This document shows, in pieces, positions 7,545-9,001 of a stretch of 9,001 nt of DNA. The stretch is from Chitinophagales bacterium (GTDB lineage Bacteria > Bacteroidota > Bacteroidia > Chitinophagales > UBA10324): contig JAJAYG010000202.1 of NCBI GenBank assembly GCA_026786335.1, positions 1 through 9,001 on the forward strand. The letters are read 5' to 3'. Position numbers and translations under genes: made by a program. Every line of letters begins with the position of its first letter. Position 1 is the first letter of the stretch. Under the pieces are notes generated by a model that saw nothing but the letters and a program-made list of their open reading frames with translations, made no database searches and was not told the origin of the DNA.

Positions 7545-7958
7545 ATGAAACAATTAGACCCCGAATTATTGTTACTTGAATGCAGATTTAAAGCAGTGCG
7601 CAGCAGCGGGAAAGGAGGGCAGCACGTAAATAAAGTTTCAACAAGCGTGGAGTTATATTTTGATGTTATACATACTTCAATACTTACTCCTGAGCAAATA
7701 GAAACAATTGTTTTAAAGTTAAAGAACAGGATAAGTAAAGACGGTGAACTGATTGTAGTTTCTCAAAGTGAGCGTTCTCAGCTTGCGAACAAGAAGAAAG
7801 CAATTGAACGTTTTAATCTTTTAATTGTAAAAGCCCTTCATCAAAAGAAAAAAAGAATAGCAACCAAAATTTCAGTGGCAAAAAAGAAAAAAAGACTTGA
7901 TTTAAAAGCAAAGCATGCCAAGAAGAAAGTACTTCGCAAAAAAGATTGGATGGAATGA
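7545..7958 (+). CDS. arfB: ribosome-rescue peptidyl-tRNA hydrolase ArfB (YaeJ family)
   Basis: Stop-codon-independent release factor that frees ribosomes stalled on truncated mRNA by hydrolysing peptidyl-tRNA. The catalytic GGQ motif is at residues 24-26 in the context SSGKGGQHVNKVSTSVEL, as in class I release factors. The 137 residues match the short ArfB form (about 140) and exclude full RF1/RF2, which have codon-recognition domains. The C-terminal third is very Lys/Arg-rich (residues about 98-134), the tail that in E. coli ArfB enters the empty mRNA channel. It begins 4 bp after the T9SS gene, with a purine-rich AAAGGA (7531-7536) 8 nt before the ATG; that sequence is also coding, so it may be fortuitous. 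Probably co-transcribed with the upstream gene. No functional link between the two is evident. Confidence 0.95.
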   Translation: MKQLDPELLLLECRFKAVRSSGKGGQHVNKVSTSVELYFDVIHTSILTPEQIETIVLKLKNRISKDGELIVVSQSERSQLANKKKAIERFNLLIVKALHQKKKRIATKISVAKKKKRLDLKAKHAKKKVLRKKDWME

Positions 7959-7988
7959 GATTTATCACCTCGCCTTATAAATATTGCA

Positions 7989-8013
7989 ACTTAGATTCGC
8001 AGCCTAACTAAGT
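7989..8013. repeat. short inverted repeat between arfB and hmgA
   Basis: ACTTAG (7989-7994) and CTAAGT (8008-8013) are reverse complements separated by 13 nt, within the 84-bp gap before hmgA. It could be part of an arfB terminator or an operator for hmgA, but the stem is short, the loop is long and there is no T tract. No good TAnnTTTG box was found in this gap. Confidence 0.25.
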
Positions 8014-8042
8014 ATAAAATAATTTTCTAAAAAAATATTAAG

Positions 8043-9001
8043 ATGCCTTACTATCATAAACTTGGTAACATTCCTCCAAAGAGACATACCCAATTTAGAA
8101 AAGCCAATGGTGAATTATATTCTGAACACCTTTTTTCTACTGAAGGATTCTCCAGTTTATCATCAATACTTTATCACAACCATCCGCCAACGGTAATTAA
8201 ATATGTCGATGAAGCATTCTCAGTTCAGCCAAAAGTTATTGGCCCTTTACAAATGCTGCACAGAAGTTTTCAGGGTTTTAATATTCAACCTGATGATGAT
8301 TTTTTGAAGAGCAGAAAATTTGTTCTGGTTAATGATGACGTTAGAATTGCGCTTTCTTCCCCAAAAAAATCTACTTCAGATTATTTCTGCAAAAATGGTG
8401 ATGCTGATGAAATGATTTTTGTTCATGTAGGTTCTGGTGTTTTGAAAACAATGTATGGAAATCTTGATTTTGCCTATGGCGATTATTTAATTATTCCCCG
8501 CGGCACTATTTACCAATTTCATTTCAATGATGAAAACAACAGACTACTTATAGTTGAATCACCATCACCAATTGTGCCCCCTAAAAAATATCTAAATGAA
8601 GTAGGGCAATTGCTTGAACACTCACCTTATTGTGAGCGTGACATAAGAGTTCCAATGCAACTTGAAACATTTGATGAGAAAGGAGATTTTAAAGTTTACA
8701 TCAAGAAGAAAGGGATTATGTATCCATATCATTATTTGTTTCATCCATTTGATGTTGTTGGATGGGATGGTTGCAATTATCCATGGGCATTTTCTATTCA
8801 TGACTTTGAACCTATAACCGGAAGAATACATCAACCGCCCCCAGTTCATCAAACTTTTGAAGCAAGAAATTTTGTCGTGTGTTCATTTGTTCCGCGTTTG
8901 TTTGATTACCATCCATTATCAATTCCTGCTCCTTACAATCACAGCAACGTTGACAGCGATGAAGTACTCTATTATGTTGAGGGAGATTTTATGAGCCGCA
9001 A
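8043..9001 (+). CDS. hmgA: homogentisate 1,2-dioxygenase, 3'-truncated by the window
   Basis: Opens the aromatic ring of homogentisate with Fe(II) and O2 to maleylacetoacetate, the key step of tyrosine and phenylalanine catabolism; cytoplasmic. The frame is open from ATG 8043 to the window edge, giving 319 complete codons of a protein usually 380-440 long. The N terminus (MPYYHKLGNIPPKRHTQFR, then YSEHLF and LYHNHPPT) and later IPAPYNHSNVDSDEVLYYVEGDFMSR match bacterial HmgA. An N-terminal cupin fold is visible at about 119-162 (DEMIFVHVGSG...GDYLIIPRGT). In the catalytic cupin, His300 and Glu307 are the likely first two iron ligands; the third, a His, would lie beyond the edge. The spacing HxN-x4-E-x6-G follows the cupin motif and is one residue longer than in human HGD (His335/Glu341). 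It starts 84 bp after arfB and may have its own promoter. Confidence 0.93.
   Translation, partial: MPYYHKLGNIPPKRHTQFRKANGELYSEHLFSTEGFSSLSSILYHNHPPTVIKYVDEAFSVQPKVIGPLQMLHRSFQGFNIQPDDDFLKSRKFVLVNDDVRIALSSPKKSTSDYFCKNGDADEMIFVHVGSGVLKTMYGNLDFAYGDYLIIPRGTIYQFHFNDENNRLLIVESPSPIVPPKKYLNEVGQLLEHSPYCERDIRVPMQLETFDEKGDFKVYIKKKGIMYPYHYLFHPFDVVGWDGCNYPWAFSIHDFEPITGRIHQPPPVHQTFEARNFVVCSFVPRLFDYHPLSIPAPYNHSNVDSDEVLYYVEGDFMSR

Noticed and set aside
7992..7999. TAGATTCG as a promoter box for hmgA
   Set aside because: One mismatch to TAnnTTTG and no -33 TTTG at suitable spacing; not distinguishable from chance in AT-rich DNA.
8622..8852. Open frame on the - strand opposite hmgA
   Set aside because: The + strand reads as a continuous, well-matched homogentisate dioxygenase here, so the antisense frame is a by-product.

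Overview
The window looks like a piece of a Bacteroidota chromosome from an AT-rich, aerobic, probably free-living member. Four observations support this: a secreted protein with a C-terminal type IX secretion (T9SS) sorting domain, a TonB-dependent receptor end of the carboxypeptidase-regulatory-domain type, a promoter matching the Bacteroidota TTTG / TAnnTTTG consensus in front of rplU, and start sites that mostly lack a Shine-Dalgarno sequence. A homogentisate dioxygenase gene at the right edge implies O2-dependent tyrosine/phenylalanine breakdown. I cannot place the organism below phylum level.

Layout, left to right. (1) 1-683, +: the 3' end of a TonB-dependent receptor. (2) 684-874: a 191-bp gap with a small inverted repeat and no clear promoter. 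(3) 875-3979 and 3992-5653, +: two genes 12 bp apart, a 1034-residue exported TPR-repeat protein followed by a 553-residue outer-membrane beta-barrel. (4) 5673-5704: a hairpin that can terminate transcription from both sides. (5) 6358-5728, -: the ribosomal operon rplU-rpmA (bL21, bL27), with its promoter at 6389-6419. (6) 6392-6517: a divergent intergenic region holding a nested inverted repeat directly before the next start codon. (7) 6518-7540 and 7545-7958, +: a T9SS cargo protein of unknown function and, 4 bp later, the ribosome-rescue hydrolase arfB. (8) 8043-9001, +: the first 319 codons of homogentisate 1,2-dioxygenase (hmgA), running off the end. No stretch longer than 300 bases lacks a gene. 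I saw no tRNA, rRNA, insertion sequence or CRISPR array.

How the genes relate. The TPR protein and the barrel are the best candidates for a functional pair: both carry signal peptides, they are tightly linked, and together they would place a large periplasmic repeat scaffold next to an outer-membrane barrel. Their job is not known to me. rplU-rpmA and arfB are translation housekeeping genes and hmgA is catabolic. I see no evidence that these groups form one system. Most of the window is ordinary core genome; the TPR/barrel pair is the part most worth following up.
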